64,000 bases of DNA from NCBI GenBank assembly GCA_015058625.1, contig SVCA01000010.1:61635-125634 (forward strand), given 5' to 3'. Below, one piece after another: positions 50,562 through 61,100 of the stretch; the stretch's first letter is position 1, and each line of letters opens with the position of its first letter. Below the pieces are notes generated by a model that was given only the letters and a program-made list of their open reading frames with translations, searched no databases and was not told the DNA's origin. A program made the translations under genes and the position numbers. Source of the DNA: Pseudoselenomonas ruminantium (GTDB lineage: Bacteria > Bacillota > Negativicutes > Selenomonadales > Selenomonadaceae).

Positions 50562-50613
50562 GGAATGTAGAGAAGCTCGTGCGGCCATGAGATTCTCTAC
50601 ATTCCTCTTTTTT
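50562..50613 (+). terminator. Strong terminator after the ABM gene
   Basis: GGAATGTAGAGAAGCTC (50562-50578) pairs with GAGATTCTCTACATTCC (50589-50605), one mismatch, followed by TC and seven T. Confidence 0.88.
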
Positions 50614-50648
50614 TGCCTATGGCAAAATTTGCCTATTGGCGGTATAAT
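50612..50648 (+). promoter_or_regulatory. birA promoter region with direct repeat TTTGCCTAT(T)GGC
   Basis: TTTGCCTATGGC (50612-50623) and TTTGCCTATTGGC (50628-50640) are near-identical repeats directly ahead of a TATAAT (50643-50648). No good -35 hexamer is seen, so activator dependence or a repressor site is possible. Confidence 0.5.
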
Positions 50649-50688
50649 CGTATAGTGTGAAAAATTGACCAATCCGAGGGGGATTGCT

Positions 50689-51675
50689 GTGCGAAATAAG
50701 ATTTTGCAAATCCTGCGGGAAAGCAGGGATAACTATATATCCGGCGAGGAAATGGCAGACCGATTGGGCGTTTCTCGGACGGCGGTATGGAAGCATATCA
50801 AGGAAATGCGGGCGCAGGGCTATGATATCGAAAGTCATGCCCGCAAGGGCTATGTGCTGAAAGAAGCGCCGGATGCGCTGCTCTCTGGGGAAATTGCTCA
50901 CGATTTGCAGACGAGCGTTATCGGTCAGAACATTATCTGCCATGAGAAAATTGACTCCACCAATAACGAAGCCAAGCGGCTGGCGCGTGAGGGCGCAGCA
51001 GAAGGTACGGTGGTGGTAGCGGAATGTCAGACCGGGGGCAAGGGCAGGTTGGAACGCCGGTTCTTTTCGCCCAAGGGCAAGGGCATCTGGTTTTCCGTTA
51101 TTCTGCGGCCCAAGTTTTTGCCGCAGGAAGCGCCGAAATGCACGCTGATGGCGGCGGTGGCGGTGGCCAGAGCCATGACGGAGTTTAATCTCAAACCGGG
51201 CATCAAATGGCCCAATGACCTGCTTTATGAGAACAAAAAGCTCGTGGGCATTCTGACGGAAATGAGTGCCGAGATGGATGGTATCAATTACATTGTCATC
51301 GGTACGGGCATCAACGTCAACATTGAGCAGTCGGAATTTCCCGAGGATATTCGCGACGTGGCAGCATCGCTGTGTATGATGAAGGGCGAACCTTTGCCCC
51401 GTGTGAAGTTCTTTCAGGCAGTGCTTCGGGCTATGGATGATTTATATGCGCAGGTGCAGGCACAGGGCTTTGCGCCGGTTCTGCGGGAATGGCGCAAGTA
51501 CAGCATCACGCTTGGGCAGGAAGTCAAGGTTATCGGCGTGCGGGACGGCGAGGTTTATTTTGGCCGCGCTGTGGATATTGACGAAGATGGCGCTTTGCTG
51601 GTGGATACAGCAGATGGCCGGAAAAAAGTATTGGCCGGTGACGTATCCATCCGTCCCCGCAGTGGCAAGTGGTAA
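50689..51675 (+). CDS. birA: Bifunctional biotin ligase/biotin operon repressor
   Basis: The 328-aa protein has an N-terminal winged HTH (residues about 3-60; ISGEEMADRLGVSRTAVWKH) and a biotin-protein ligase domain (STNNEAKRLAREGA; QTGGKGRLERRFFSPKGKG; GIKWPNDLLYENKKLVGILT). It attaches biotin to carboxylase carriers and may repress biotin genes. A GTG start at 50689 lies six to seven bases after GAGGGGG; the frame upstream lacks a site. The birA-coaX pair is a common Firmicute operon. The G-x-G-R-x-x-R biotinyl-AMP loop reads GGKGRLERR. Confidence 0.93.
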   Translation: MRNKILQILRESRDNYISGEEMADRLGVSRTAVWKHIKEMRAQGYDIESHARKGYVLKEAPDALLSGEIAHDLQTSVIGQNIICHEKIDSTNNEAKRLAREGAAEGTVVVAECQTGGKGRLERRFFSPKGKGIWFSVILRPKFLPQEAPKCTLMAAVAVARAMTEFNLKPGIKWPNDLLYENKKLVGILTEMSAEMDGINYIVIGTGINVNIEQSEFPEDIRDVAASLCMMKGEPLPRVKFFQAVLRAMDDLYAQVQAQGFAPVLREWRKYSITLGQEVKVIGVRDGEVYFGRAVDIDEDGALLVDTADGRKKVLAGDVSIRPRSGKW

Positions 51676-51700
51676 ATGAATTTTTTTAGGAGGAAATCCT

Positions 51701-52495
51701 TTGTTATTAGTTTTGGATATCGGCAATAGCAATATTGTCATGGGCACCTATGAAGGCAAGAAGTTGATGAAGCACTGGCGTATTTCCACAGACAGGCAAA
51801 AGACTGGGGATGAATACGGCATGTTGATGAATGATTTGTTCCGCTATCAGGGCATCAGCATGAGCGATATTCATGCGATTATCATTTCCTCGGTTGTGCC
51901 GCCACTCGTGGTGCCGATGGTCAAGATGTGCGAGCGTTACTTCCACCTGAAGCCGCTGGTTGTAGGCCCCGGCATCAAGACGGGCATAAAACTGCATTAT
52001 GAAAATCCCCGCTCCATTGGTGCCGACCGTATTGTGAACGTGGTCGGCGCGTATGCGCAGTATGGCGGCCCGCTGATTGTCATTGATATCGGTACGGCGA
52101 CCACCTATGATGTGGTGGGCGATGATGGCGACTTTATGGGCGGCGTGATTGCGCCCGGTATCGGCACGAGCGCTGATGCCCTGTTCCAGACGGCGGCGCA
52201 GTTGCCGCGTATCGAGCTGGTTCCGCCCAAGCAGATTATCTGCCGCAACACCATTCAGGGCATGCAGGCAGGGATTATCTTCGGCTATGTAGGCCAGATT
52301 GACGAAATCGTGCGCCGCATCAAGGCTGAGTTCGGCAAGGACATGAAGGTTATCGCCACGGGCGGCCTTGCCCGTATGATTGCCAAGGAATCCTCGACCA
52401 TCGACAAGGTTGACCACTTCCTGACACTCACGGGTCTGCAGGCACTCTACGAGCGCAATGCCGACAAGCGCGAATCGGCTGAGAGGAACGCTTAA
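51701..52495 (+). CDS. coaX: Type III pantothenate kinase
   Basis: The 264-aa enzyme is the first step of CoA synthesis, of the acetyl-CoA-insensitive type III (ASKHA fold). Motifs: LLVLDIGNSNIVMGTYEG (phosphate 1), GPGIKTGIKLHYENPRSIGA, DRIVNVVGAYAQYGG, and VIDIGTATTYDVVGDDGDFM with the catalytic Asp. A TTG start follows TAGGAGG. It is cotranscribed with birA and dus. Confidence 0.95.
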   Translation: MLLVLDIGNSNIVMGTYEGKKLMKHWRISTDRQKTGDEYGMLMNDLFRYQGISMSDIHAIIISSVVPPLVVPMVKMCERYFHLKPLVVGPGIKTGIKLHYENPRSIGADRIVNVVGAYAQYGGPLIVIDIGTATTYDVVGDDGDFMGGVIAPGIGTSADALFQTAAQLPRIELVPPKQIICRNTIQGMQAGIIFGYVGQIDEIVRRIKAEFGKDMKVIATGGLARMIAKESSTIDKVDHFLTLTGLQALYERNADKRESAERNA

Positions 52496-52498
52496 AAC

Positions 52499-53470
52499 AT
52501 GCAGATAGGAAAGTTTACATTCAACGAGCCGGTATTTTTGGCGCCCATGGCCGGTGTTACGGACACGGCTTACCGCATTATCGCCCACGATATGGGCTGT
52601 CCGCTCTGCTATGCGGAAATGGTAAGCTCGCAGGGCATTCACTTCCGCAATGAGCGCACGCTGACCATGCTGGAGTCAGAACCGGGCGAGCGCCCCTTGG
52701 CTATGCAGATTTTTGCCAACACGCCGGAAATGGCGGCGGAAGCGGCAAAATACGTGGAAGATTTGGGTACGGCGGATATTCTGGACTTCAATATGGGCTG
52801 TCCTGCACCGAAAATCGTCAAGAATGGCGAAGGCTCGGCGCTGATGCGTGACCCGGATAAGGCCTATGCCATTCTCTCGGCTATCCGCAAGGCCGTGAAG
52901 ATGCCCTTCACCGTGAAGATGCGCAAGGGCTGGGATGATGAACACGTAAACGTGCTGGAAATCGCCAAAATCGCTGAAGCGGCAGGTGTTGATGCCATTG
53001 CTGTTCATGGCCGCACCCGCGAGCAGTTTTACAGTGGCAAGGCGGATTGGGATATCATCGCTGAGGTCAAAAAGACGGTCAAGGTGCCGGTCATTGCCAA
53101 TGGTGATGTGCGCACCTGTCAGGATTTGCAAAAGATTCTTGACGTTACTGGCGCGGACGGCGTGATGATTGGCCGCGGCGCGCAGGGCAATCCCTGGATT
53201 TTCAAACAGCTCACCCATTTCCTGCGCACGGGCGAAGTCCTGCCCAAACCGACCATGCAGGAGCGGGCGGAGGTCATTATCCGGCATCTGGACTTGCTCT
53301 TAAAATACAAAGGCGATTATATCGGCCCACGGGAAATGCGCAAGCATGCCACATGGTATACGCGCGGCATTACCTACGGTGCAATTCTCCGCGATAAATT
53401 CAACAAGGCCGAAAAACGCGAGGATTTTATCGACATAATCGAAAAATATTTGTTAAAGCCTTCCCCTTGA
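52499..53470 (+). CDS. dusB: tRNA-dihydrouridine synthase (DusB type)
   Basis: The 323-aa FMN enzyme reduces uridines in tRNA D-loops. Motifs: FLAPMAGVTDTAYRIIAHD, the catalytic Cys in DFNMGCPAPKIVKNGEGSAL, FTVKMRKGWDD, VHGRTREQFYSGKADWD and GVMIGRGAQGNPWIF. It starts 3 bp after coaX, an arrangement (coaX-dus) frequent in Firmicutes. Its last codons and stop lie inside a palindromic repeat (53460-53500), which appears to have supplied the C-terminal Pro-Ser-Pro. Confidence 0.94.
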   Translation: MQIGKFTFNEPVFLAPMAGVTDTAYRIIAHDMGCPLCYAEMVSSQGIHFRNERTLTMLESEPGERPLAMQIFANTPEMAAEAAKYVEDLGTADILDFNMGCPAPKIVKNGEGSALMRDPDKAYAILSAIRKAVKMPFTVKMRKGWDDEHVNVLEIAKIAEAAGVDAIAVHGRTREQFYSGKADWDIIAEVKKTVKVPVIANGDVRTCQDLQKILDVTGADGVMIGRGAQGNPWIFKQLTHFLRTGEVLPKPTMQERAEVIIRHLDLLLKYKGDYIGPREMRKHATWYTRGITYGAILRDKFNKAEKREDFIDIIEKYLLKPSP

Positions 53471-53500
53471 GGGGAAGGTGCCCCGTAAGGGGCGGATGAG
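53460..53500. repeat. Double-hairpin REP-like intergenic repeat
   Basis: Two small perfect hairpins lie in tandem: CTTCCCC-TTGA-GGGGAAG (53460-53477) and GCCCC-GTAA-GGGGC (53480-53493), followed by GGATGAGG. The layout resembles short palindromic repeats I recall from Firmicute genomes. It overlaps the dusB stop codon. Confidence 0.6.
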
Positions 53501-53524
53501 GTGGAATTTTGAGGAGGTTTATAC

Positions 53525-54913
53525 ATGAGCGAAGAAAAAAAAGACTCCCTCTGGAGCCAGTACAGCGATGCAGAAAAACAGGAATTAGAAGCCCTGAATA
53601 AAGGCTATCGGGAATTTTTGACCACCTGCAAGACCGAGCGGGAAAGTGTCAAGGAAGCGGTAAAGCAGGCGGAAGCTGCCGGCTACCGCAATCTGACGGA
53701 TATTATCAAGAGTGGCGAAAAACTCACGGCAGGCGCCAAGGTCTACGCCGTCAATATGGAAAAGGCTGTGGTGCTCTTTAATATCGGTACGGAACCGTTG
53801 GAACAGGGCATGAATATTCTGGGGGCACATATCGACACCTGCCGTCTGGATGTCAAGCAGAACCCGCTTTATGAAGATGGGGGCCTTGCCTATCTGGATA
53901 CCCATTATTACGGCGGCATCAAAAAATATCAGTGGGTGACCATTCCCCTTGCTATGCATGGCGTGGTGGCGAAAAAAGACGGCTCCGTGGTGGAAATCTG
54001 CATTGGTGAGGACGAAAGCGACCCGGTATTCTGCGTTACGGATTTGCTCATTCATCTTTCTCAGGAACAGATGAAAAAGAATGCGGCGAAGGTTATCGAA
54101 GGGGAAAGTCTCGATATTCTCGTGGGCAATTACCCGCTGAAAAAGGACGATAAGGAAAGCGTCAAAGATGGCGTATTGCAGCTGATTAAGGACAAATATG
54201 GTTTGGAAGAAGCGGACTTCCAGTCCGCAGAACTCTGTCTGGTGCCGGCTGGCAAGGCCAGAGAACTGGGCTTTGACCGCAGCATGATTCTGGCCTATGG
54301 GCAGGATGACCGTGTCTGCTCCTATACCTCCCTGCGGGCTATGCTGGATATGAAGGATGTTAAGCGCACGGCCTGCTGCCTTTTGGTGGACAAGGAAGAA
54401 ATCGGCAGCGTAGGCGCTACGGGCATGCAGTCCCGCTTCTTTGAAAATACGGTGGCAGAAGTTATGAATGCCTGCGGTGTTTACAGTGAACTTGCTCTGC
54501 GCCGTCTGCTCGCCAACTGCAAGATGCTGTCCTCCGATGTGTCCAGTGCCTATGATGCGCTCTATGCCAGCTCCTATGATAAAAAGAATGTAGCTTATCT
54601 GGGCAAGGGCATGGTGTTCAACAAGTTCACCGGTGCCCGCGGCAAATCCGGCTCTAATGATGCCAATGCCGAATACCTCGGTGAGCTGCGCGCAATGATG
54701 GACAAGCACAATGTGCATTATCAGCTGGCCGAACTCGGCAAGGTGGATTTAGGTGGCGGCGGCACTATCGCCTACATCATGAGCCTTTACGGGATGCAGG
54801 TTATTGACAGTGGTGTGGGTGTAATGAGCATGCATGCACCCTGGGAAGTGACCAGCAAGATTGACGTATACGAAGTGAAGAAAGGCTATATGGCCTTCCT
54901 GCAGGAAGCATAA
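53525..54913 (+). CDS. M18-family aminopeptidase
   Basis: The 462-aa cytoplasmic dizinc peptidase has M18 motifs: ILGAHIDTCRLDVKQNPLYE (first zinc ligands, His and Asp), YGGIKKYQWVTIPLAMHGVV, LVDKEEIGSVGATGMQSRF (Glu pair: general base and ligand) and a C-terminal His in VGVMSMHAPWEV. M18 enzymes remove acidic or other N-terminal residues and form large dodecamers. GAGGAGG precedes the ATG. It is separated from dusB by the REP-like repeat and ends in a terminator. Confidence 0.92.
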   Translation: MSEEKKDSLWSQYSDAEKQELEALNKGYREFLTTCKTERESVKEAVKQAEAAGYRNLTDIIKSGEKLTAGAKVYAVNMEKAVVLFNIGTEPLEQGMNILGAHIDTCRLDVKQNPLYEDGGLAYLDTHYYGGIKKYQWVTIPLAMHGVVAKKDGSVVEICIGEDESDPVFCVTDLLIHLSQEQMKKNAAKVIEGESLDILVGNYPLKKDDKESVKDGVLQLIKDKYGLEEADFQSAELCLVPAGKARELGFDRSMILAYGQDDRVCSYTSLRAMLDMKDVKRTACCLLVDKEEIGSVGATGMQSRFFENTVAEVMNACGVYSELALRRLLANCKMLSSDVSSAYDALYASSYDKKNVAYLGKGMVFNKFTGARGKSGSNDANAEYLGELRAMMDKHNVHYQLAELGKVDLGGGGTIAYIMSLYGMQVIDSGVGVMSMHAPWEVTSKIDVYEVKKGYMAFLQEA

Positions 54914-54930
54914 TTAAATACGGAAAACGC

Positions 54931-54982
54931 AAAGCGGGCGGTTTGACCGGTCAAATTTGACATGTCAATTCGCCTGCTTTTT
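54931..54982 (+). terminator. Terminator after M18 gene enclosing two TTGAC-N2-GTCAA dyads
   Basis: GCGGGCG (54934-54940) pairs with CGCCTGC (54971-54977), followed by TTTTT. The loop holds TTGACCGGTCAA (54943-54954) and TTGACATGTCAA (54957-54968), the latter identical to dyads in the terminators at 10.35 and 27.53 kb. No clear promoter is visible between here and the NRPS start. Confidence 0.68.
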
Positions 54983-55128
54983 GCTAATCGGAAATAGGAA
55001 AGAAGCAGTGAGGCGATAATTTAGAGGAGAAAGACGGGGAATGTCGAAAAAAGAAGAAATAAGGAATAACTTGCAGTAGTAACTGTAAGGCCGTTGATTT
55101 CTGAAGGATGGTAAACGGAGGAATGAAG

Positions 55129-58100
55129 ATGGATATACAAGTGGAAAAAATTTTGGCAGTGTCAGAAGGGGAGCAGTATGTTTATGACGCTTCTGAGACT
55201 TGGGTGGATTTATTTCGCAAACAAGCAGAGAAATATCCTGACGAAATGGCCGTTGCTGATGAAAACGGCGGTATGACATATAAGGAACTGGATGAGGCAT
55301 CTGACCGGGTGGCCAAGTACCTCATGGATGAGGGCCTTAAGGAGAATACCTTTGTGGCCATCCGCATGGGACGCTCCAAGGAATTCATTGCGGCTGCTCT
55401 GGGCGTGCATAAGGCAGGCGGGGCTTATGTTCCTCTGGACCTGGATTATCCGGCTGGCCGTGTGACCTATATGCTGGAAGATTCCGAGGCCAAGATGGTC
55501 ATCACGGAAAAAACGGTAAAACAGGCCGTAGAAACGTGTCCACCGCTTGCCCCGCAGGAGTATAAGCAATCCCCTGAGGGCCTTGCTTATATGATTTATA
55601 CCTCCGGCTCTACGGGAAAGCCCAAAGGAGTTATGATACAGCATAAGGCGCTCGTAAACTTTGTCCACTTCATTCGGGAACGCTGGCATTTGACGGAAAA
55701 GAGCCGGATTGCCTGCCATTCGAACTTTGCCTTTGATGCTTCGGTGGAGGATTTGTATCCTGCTCTTACGGCTGGCGGCTGTGTCTATATCGTCCCCGAG
55801 GAAGCACGGCGGGACATCTTTGAAATGAAAAAGTTCATCGAAAAGCATGGTATCACCGGCGGCTGTTATACAACCCGTTTTGGCCAGATGCTGGCAGGGG
55901 ATGAGCCACTAAATGTGGACTACATTGTGCTGGGCGGCGAGGCCATGACGAGCACTGTCAAAGCGCGTGGTGCGGTTTACAACACCTATGGCCCTACGGA
56001 ATTTACGGTGGATGCTACGTATTTTGAACTGGAGAAGGGGAAGGAATACAATCCCATTCCCATTGGCCGTCCACTTTACAACTGCGCGGCGTTTATCCTG
56101 GGCGAAAAGCAGGAACTGTTGCCACTGGGGGAAGTGGGTGAACTCTGCCTGTCCGGCCCGCAGCTGGCCAAGGGCTATTGGAAGCGGCCGGAGCTTACGG
56201 CGGAGAAGTTCATTGACATCAAGATAGCGGATGATGATGTGCGGCGCGTCTATCGTACGGGGGATTTGGCCCGTTACAATGAGGCGGGCCAACTGGAATT
56301 CTTCGGACGCATCGACTTTCAGGTGAAGCTGCGGGGCTTCCGCATCGAGCTTGGGGAAGTGGAAAGTGCAGCGCTGAAATATCCGGGCATCATTCAGGTG
56401 GCGGCCGAGGTGAAACACGATACCCTTTGTCTTTACTACACGGCGGAAAAGGATATCGATGAACAGGCCTGGAAGTCCGCCATGGAAGAAAGCCTGACGG
56501 ATTATATGATTCCCGGCTGCTTCATCCGTCTCGATAAGATGCCGGAAACGCCTAATGGCAAATTGGACCGCAAAGCCCTGCCGGAACCTGTGATGGAGCG
56601 TTCTGTAGAGTATATTGAGCCCCGCAATGAACTGGAGCAGGCAATAGTTGACTGTATGAAGAAGGCGTTGGAGCGGGATGTGAAGATTGGCGCGCTCGAT
56701 AATTTCTTCGAGATTGGCGGCGACTCCATCAAAGCCATCCGCATGGTCAGCTTCCTGCGGGCACAGGGAATTTTGCTGAAGGCTAATGATGTATTGAAAC
56801 ATCGCGTGGTGGAAAAGATTGCCCAGTTTGCCAAATATGGCGCTGAAGAAATGCAGGTCAGCCAGGAGCCGATAGAAGGATTGGTGGAGGATAGCGGCAT
56901 TTTCCTCTTCTACAAGGACCTTGATTATCCGGAAAGCGACTATTTCAATCAGTCCACCCTGTTGGAGTGGAAGGGGAAGGCCGATTTGGCAGCCTTGCAG
57001 GCGGCCTTTGATGGCATTACTTTCCAGCATGATATGCTCCGCACGAGGTTTGAGCAGGGCCATCTCTTTGTAAAGGCCGCAGTTGCCAGCGAACATGGCG
57101 TGACGCTTGAAGAGTATACACTGACTGATGATACCGACAAGATAAAGGAACTCTGCGAGGATATCCAGTCCCATCTGGCGGTAGACAAAGCGTTAGTGCG
57201 GGCGGCTCTCCTGCATGCAGGCGCAAGGGACCTCTTCTTCATTACGGCGCATCATACCATTGTGGACGGCATCTCCTGGCGTATTTTGCTGGAGGATTTG
57301 GAGACGGCCTATGGGCAGGCTTTGGCAAAAGAAAGCGTGAAGCTGCCGGAAAAGACGCATACCTATCAAGACTATGCGCAGGCTATGAAGGAGTATCGGG
57401 ACAGCTATGCCCTGTCGTTGGAGATTCCCTATTGGCAGGAAACGGTTCGCAAGGTACTGGCTATGGAGACCTCCAAGGGGAAAGACTACAGCCGTCATTT
57501 TGCACACCTTACCGTTTCTATGGACAAGCCGGGGACAGACAAAATGCTCGCGGCAAAACTTTCTGCCTATCAGCTCGAAATTAATGACCTTTTGTTGACG
57601 GCTGTTGGCAGGAGCTATCGGCAGACTTTTGGCAAGGACTCATTGTCTTTGCAGCTGGAAGGCCATGGCCGTGAATACATTGGCAAGGAACTATTGACCG
57701 ACCGCACCATTGGCTGGTTTACTTCCATCTTTCCTGTCGTGTTGGAAAAGTTGAATGGGGAAGCGCAGCATGACCTCATCCGGGTGAAGGAGACATTGCA
57801 CCGCATTCCGAACAAGGGCGTCGGCTATAATGTCCTCGCGTTTGTGGAGGGGCAGCATAAGCTCGCTTGGGAAAAGAATCTCATTCCGAAAATGGTGTTC
57901 AACTATCTCGGTGATGTGGCAGGTGCTGAGGAAAACAGAACGTATTTTGCCCCGGACAGCAAGGATGGTTTTTCTACGGGGCTGGACTATCAAGCGGTGA
58001 AGAATTGTGACGGTCCGGATTTGGCGGTTAACTGTCTGATTGACGGAGGTTGCTTCAACCTTTATTTGGATTATAATACGGGGCTGTATGATGAGAAAAC

Positions 58101-61100
58101 AGCAGAGTCTTTTGCAAATGGCATTCTAAAAGAGATTGGGGAACTGACAGCACATCTGGACAGTGTCCATGAGACTGTGGTCACGGCCTCGGATTTAGGA
58201 GAAACTTCCTGGAGCGAGGAAGAATTCAACGCCGTTGTTGAGGAATTTGCCGCAAGAGGGGAGCATATCGAGCGGATTTATCCGCTGACACCGCTGCAGG
58301 AAGGGATGCTGCTGTCCCATGTGATGGACCCTCATGATTCTGCTTATCGTCTGGTGGATATCTATGCCCTGAACTTCCTGCCCACGGAAAAAGAACTGCG
58401 TCTGGCTCTGGATGCGCTGGCTGAGAGGCATGAAGTCCTGCGTACGGCCATCATCCATGAGGGGGTAGCAGTGCATCGTCAGGCCATCACAGACAGGAAA
58501 CTTGGCCTCTCGCTGGTGGATATCAGCAAAGAGCAGGACAACTTTGCCGCCGCAAACAAGCTGCGGGAGAAAATGCTTCATGAGGGTTTTGACCTGCAGA
58601 GAAAACCTTTGTTCCAGATTATCTGTGCCAAGACCTCGGAGAATACTGCCTGCCTGATTACGGCAGTTCATCATATTATCGTCGATGGCTGGTGTGTGGG
58701 CACGTATCTGAAAGACTTTGAGCATTTCCTGCAGATGGCAAGAGAAGGTATAGCGCAGCCGGAGATTCTATCCGACAAGGCTGGGCTGTATGAGACCATG
58801 GTCAGGGAACTCATCGCCAAGGATAGGAAAGCAGCTACAAAGTACTTTGCGAACCTCTTGGATGGGTATGAGAATCAGGCGGAGATTCCTGCCTATGGCA
58901 GGATTGCCGAACATGAGCGTTATAAGGACAATCGGATTATCAGGCATCTGGATGCCGGGCTGATTGGGCAGTTTGAGCAGATGTGCCGCAATGCGGGCGC
59001 AACACTTTCCAGTGGTATGGAACTGGCCTGGGGGATGGTGCTGCAGACCGTCTGCCGTCTGGATGATGTGGTGTTTGGCAAGGTGGTTTCCGGCAGGGAT
59101 AATACCTCCGCCGATGTGTCCGACCTGGTCGGCCTGTTCATCAATACGGTTCCCGTGCGGCTCAAGACGGGCAAGGATTCTACAGCGGCAGAACTTCTGC
59201 AGAATCTTCATGAACAGTCTCTGGAAGGCAATCCGTTTGATTTCTGCCCGCTGTCTGATGTACAGAAAGCGATTGGCATGAGCGATGGCTTGGTCTATTC
59301 CATTCTCTCCTTTGAGAACTACGGGGATGATGAGGATGGTTTGTCCATGCTGAAACCCATGCTCGTCAAGGAAGAGCATGTGGGCAGTTATGTCGGCATT
59401 GATGCAACGGCTTTGGCCGATGGCAGCATCGAGGTGATTCTGTCCTTCGACCCGCAGCGTTACCGCAAGATTGAGATGGAACGCATCTTTGCCCTTATGG
59501 AACATTACATTGCCTGCATGGTGGAGCAGCCTCAACGTTCACTTCATTCCATGCCGCTTTTAGACAAAGAACAGGAAGCGGAGCTTATAGCTCTGTCCAA
59601 AGGGCCGACCTATGTGTATGATATGTCTGAAACATGGGTGGATATGTTCCTCAAGCAGGTGAAAGAAAGACCGGAACATACGGCCGTTGTGGACAGCACA
59701 GGAAAGTACACCTACGGGGAATTAGAGCAAGTGTCCAACAGCATCGCAGTCTGGCTGAGTGAAAAGGGGACAAAAGAGGGCGACTTTGTAGCCCTGCGCA
59801 TGGACCGTGTGAAGGAATTCCTGGCCGGTGTGATTGCCGTGGAAAAGCTGGGGGCAGCCTATGTGCCCATCGACCCGACCTATCCGGAGGACCGTATTGC
59901 TTACATGCTGGAGGACTCGGCTGCGCGGGCTGTTTTGACCGAAGAAGCGGTGGCGGAGGCCATAGCAAAATATCCAAAGGCAGAGTCGGTTAACCGCGCA
60001 GTGCCGCAGGGGCGCGCCTATATGATTTATACTTCCGGTTCCACGGGGCGTCCCAAGGGGGTAGTGCAGAGCCATCGTTCCCTGCGTGCCTACGTGGAAT
60101 GGCGGCTGATTGATTTTGCTATCACCGAAAAGAGCGTTCATGCCGTGCATCCGAGTTTTTCCTTTGATGCATCTTTGGAGGATTTGCTCTGTCCCATCGC
60201 CGCTGGGTCTGAAATTCACATTCTGTCGGAGGAATTGCGCCGCAATATGGAGGAGATGAAGGACTACATCATCGAGCATGGCATCGTCCATGCCTCGTTT
60301 TCCACGCAGATGGGCATGGCTATGCTCAATCAGTATCCAGATTTGCCCATGCGTTATATGTTGATGGGCGGCGAAAAGATGCTGCCCTGCAGAAAGACGG
60401 ATATCCAAATTGTCAATGGCTATGGCCCCACGGAATTCACCGTGGTTTCGTCCTATCACTGGGTAGACCAGGAAAAAGACATCGATATTCCCATCGGCCG
60501 TCCTGTGCCCAATACCTATTCCTTTATCTGTGACGCCTATGGCCATCTGCTGCCACAGGGCATGGCAGGCGAACTGTGTCTGGCCGGAAATCAGATTGCG
60601 GATGGTTACTGGAACAAGCCGGAAATCACGGCCAGAAGCTTTGTGCCCTGTCCTTTCCTGAAAGGTGAGAAGATGTACCGCACAGGTGATTTGGCACGCT
60701 ACAATGAAGACGGGGAACTGGAATATTTAGGCCGCATAGACCATCAGGTCAAACTGCGCGGTTTCCGCATTGAACTCGGTGAGATAGAGAATTGTGCCAG
60801 CCAGTACGATGGCATTGAGCAGGTGGCGGCAGCTGTGGTGAAGGAGCAGCTTGTTCTTTATTACACGCAGGCAGAGGGCATCAAGATAGATATAGAACAG
60901 TTTAAGCACTTCCTGTCCGGGACACTTACGGAATATATGGTGCCAACCGTCTATATACCGCTGGATGTTATGCCTTTGACGCCTAATGGCAAAATCAACC
61001 GCAAAATCCTGCCTGTGCCGGACTTGCAGGGCCAGCACGTTGCCTATGAGGCACCGACCAACGAAATGGAGAAAAAACTCTGTGATGTCTTTGCCAAAGT

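Noticed and set aside
53460..53500. Tandem hairpins as a terminator for dusB
   Set aside because: There is no T-run after either stem, and the M18 gene starts 25 bp further on.
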